In this document: positions 62,383 through 64,000 of the stretch, in pieces
Position numbering within the stretch: the first letter of the stretch is position 1
Layout: each line of letters begins with the position of its first letter
From: Akkermansia sp.
GTDB lineage: Bacteria; Verrucomicrobiota; Verrucomicrobiia; Verrucomicrobiales; Akkermansiaceae
Assembly (NCBI GenBank): GCA_017472085.1
Contig: JAFUQZ010000008.1
Coordinates: 1 to 64,000, forward strand
Direction: 5' to 3'
Length of the DNA: 64,000 bases
Translations under genes and position numbers: made by a program
Notes under the pieces: model-generated
The model's input: the letters and a program-made list of their open reading frames with translations, nothing else
The model's database searches: none
What the model was told of the DNA's origin: nothing

Positions 62383-64000
62383 TGAAATCGTTGCTCCGCA
62401 GCACCTGGAATCCGCTCTGCTGGTGAACCTGGCCCGCCGCCGTCTCCGCGCCGCTGCTGACGAGGTGGCAGTGCTCAACGAATTCACCCCCCGCGCCCAC
62501 GAGGACACCATCGACCGCTACGCTGCGCAGGATGCCGCCATGCTCCGCCTCACCACCGCCCACGTGCGCGAATTGCTGGCCGGACGCGCCGCCGGCATTG
62601 CTGAACACGGACGCGAAATCGCCATTCTGCAACGCGAAATTGCCAAACAGAGGGCGCACATGCCCCTGCGAAAGCTCCTGGAAGCCATACCGAACGCCGC
62701 CGCTCTGCTCAAACCCTGCATGCTCATGAGCCCGCTCTCCGTGGCCCAGTACCTCACACCGGAGTCCGCCCCCTTTGATGTGGTCATCTTTGACGAGGCC
62801 TCTCAGATTCCCGTCTGGGATGCCATCGGTGCTCTGGCCCGCGGCAAAAACGCCATCGTGGTGGGCGACCCGCGCCAGATGCCGCCCACCAGCTTCTTCA
62901 CCCGCAGCCGGGAGGATGCCGACGATGACAGCGAGATAGAACACGACATGGAAAGCATCCTGGATGAATGCCGCGCCTGCGGTATCCCGGAGATGAAGCT
63001 CAGCTGGCACTACCGCAGCAAGGCTGAAAGCCTCATCGCCTTCTCCAACCACCATTACTACGATGGCAAACTGACCACCTTCCCCGCCCCGGTCTCTACG
63101 GACACGGCGCTGCAATACCACTATGTGGACAAGGGTATCTACCGGCGCGGCGCGGGCAATCGAACCAACCCGGAGGAAGCCCGCGCGCTCGTGCAGCACC
63201 TGCTGACCACCCTCCGCAGCCCGGGATTCCGCTATACGGAGGCCACCAGCATCGGTATCGTCACCTTCAACATCCAGCAGCAACGCCTCATTGAAGATAT
63301 GCTGGAAGAAGAACGGACAAAAGATGAATCGCTCGAACCATGCTTCGCCGAATCCAACAGCGAGGCCATCTTCGTGAAAAATCTCGAGAACGTGCAGGGC
63401 GATGAGCGCGGCGTCATCTACTTCTCCACCACCTACGGACCGGATGAACAAGGCATGATTTCCATGAACTTCGGCCCGCTCAACCTGGTGGGCGGCGAGC
63501 GACGGCTCAACGTGGCCATCACCCGCGCCCGCAACGCCATGCACGTCTTTACCTCGCTGAAACCCGAAAGCATCGACCTGAACCGCACCCGCGCCCGCGG
63601 GGCGGCAGATTTCCGACACTTCCTGGAATGCGCCCGCATGGGTGCCGGCAAATTCCTCAGCATGAAACAGAGCCTCGCGCCCGACTCGGAACAGCCGGCC
63701 CACGCCATACGGCGAGAACTGGAAGCACGCGGCTGGACCTGCACCGTGAATCTGGGAGTCTCCGACTGCCGGGTAGACCTCGCCGTGCACCACCCGGAGC
63801 TCCCGGAAGCCATGCTGGCCGGCATTGTGCTGGATGGCCCGGGCTATGCCGCCGCGCACACCGCCCGCGACCGCGATGTGCTGCGTGGCAGCGTCATGCA
63901 AGTGCTGGGCTGGCGCCTCCTGCGGCTCTGGGTGCTCGACTGGTGGCGCAACCCGCAGCTCTGCATGGATGCCGTGCATACCCGCCTGCAGGAATGGGTA
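62192..64000 (+). CDS. DUF4011-type SF1 helicase, C-terminal part with MTES_1575-like nuclease (runs off the window)
   Basis: Reading frame +1 relative to the first part, open from 62174 to the window end; ATG 62192 is only a possible restart. It begins LEQEVSGLILCPVEHLP and holds helicase motif II FDVVIFDEASQIPVWDA, motif III VVGDPRQMPPTSFF, the late SF1 motifs (LENVQGDERGVIYFSTT; LNLVGGERRLNVAITRAR) and a C-terminal restriction-like domain (TVNLGVSDCRVDLAVHH; GIVLDGPGYAAAHTARDRD; LGWRLLRLWVLDWWRNP) of the MTES_1575/Vsr-like type. The nuclease E-x-D-G position reads VLDG, so one acidic residue may be lost. The 3' end is missing. Confidence 0.85.
   Translation, partial: MIPALEQEVSGLILCPVEHLPQHGSDWSGLLEQRDRWRELTLWNKVKEEARSAGAATLAELLCDEIVAPQHLESALLVNLARRRLRAAADEVAVLNEFTPRAHEDTIDRYAAQDAAMLRLTTAHVRELLAGRAAGIAEHGREIAILQREIAKQRAHMPLRKLLEAIPNAAALLKPCMLMSPLSVAQYLTPESAPFDVVIFDEASQIPVWDAIGALARGKNAIVVGDPRQMPPTSFFTRSREDADDDSEIEHDMESILDECRACGIPEMKLSWHYRSKAESLIAFSNHHYYDGKLTTFPAPVSTDTALQYHYVDKGIYRRGAGNRTNPEEARALVQHLLTTLRSPGFRYTEATSIGIVTFNIQQQRLIEDMLEEERTKDESLEPCFAESNSEAIFVKNLENVQGDERGVIYFSTTYGPDEQGMISMNFGPLNLVGGERRLNVAITRARNAMHVFTSLKPESIDLNRTRARGAADFRHFLECARMGAGKFLSMKQSLAPDSEQPAHAIRRELEARGWTCTVNLGVSDCRVDLAVHHPELPEAMLAGIVLDGPGYAAAHTARDRDVLRGSVMQVLGWRLLRLWVLDWWRNPQLCMDAVHTRLQEWV

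Noticed and set aside
62249..63979. 576-codon minus-strand frame at the right edge
   Set aside because: It is antisense to the well-supported helicase motifs II-VI and nuclease domain; its composition is that of a shadow frame.

Overview
The window looks like a chromosomal segment of a Verrucomicrobiota bacterium, probably an Akkermansia-like gut member. The clues are a PEP-CTERM-type C-terminus (VPEP, hydrophobic stretch, Arg tail), a GH18 glycosidase with a BNR-associated domain, many short promoters placed directly against start codons instead of Shine-Dalgarno leaders, and a moderately GC-rich core with AT-richer accessory patches. The assignment is inferred from protein content and style; no 16S gene is present.

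Layout. 148-2326 (-): a polar amino acid ABC transporter whose solute-binding protein and permease are one polypeptide, then tRNA-Ser(GCU). 2658-3638 (+): malate dehydrogenase. 3.6-7.1 kb: an accessory island bounded on the left by mdh and containing a 57-bp copy of the mdh 3' region, a decayed RhuM-family gene and a three-gene operon of unknown function (small Asp-box-like protein, two-TM coiled-coil protein, uracil-DNA-glycosylase-like protein). 7.3-11.3 kb: leuC-leuD, an unknown protein and a DeoR regulator. 11.4-15.4 kb: a sugar-isomerase-like operon, uvrC, thioredoxin and a Pro/Ala-repeat membrane protein. 15.6-18.7 kb: divergent O-antigen-ligase-like and GT2 genes. 18.8-30.6 kb: ribosomal protein bL36, metX, a pseudopilin, ispH with an acyl-activating enzyme, glnS-ribBA and ftsH-rsfS.

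30.6-43.4 kb holds secreted and envelope functions (GH18 enzyme, L,D-transpeptidase, CslA/C-like GT2, lipoprotein, an IdeS-like cysteine protease with a sorting tail) among housekeeping genes (ychF, M42 peptidase, purD, apaG-like, rpe). 43.6-57.1 kb is the classical minus-strand gene-expression operon: tRNA-Thr, tuf, tRNA-Trp, secE, nusG, rplK, rplA, rplJ, rplL, rpoB, rpoC, with a strong promoter before tRNA-Thr and a hairpin between rplL and rpoB. 57.3-64.0 kb has a Sel1-repeat secreted protein, two tandem small membrane-anchored paralogues, and a very large DUF4011-type SF1 helicase/nuclease that is split by a frameshift and runs off the right edge.

The strongest general signal is promoter architecture. 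At least thirteen genes have a sigma70-type -35/16-18 bp/-10 element whose -10 hexamer ends only 6-11 nt before the start codon, so their mRNAs should be leaderless or nearly so. This decides the start codon for several genes, and two of them start with GTG. The most interesting accessory loci are the mdh island and its three-gene operon, the IdeS-like protease, and the frameshifted helicase.
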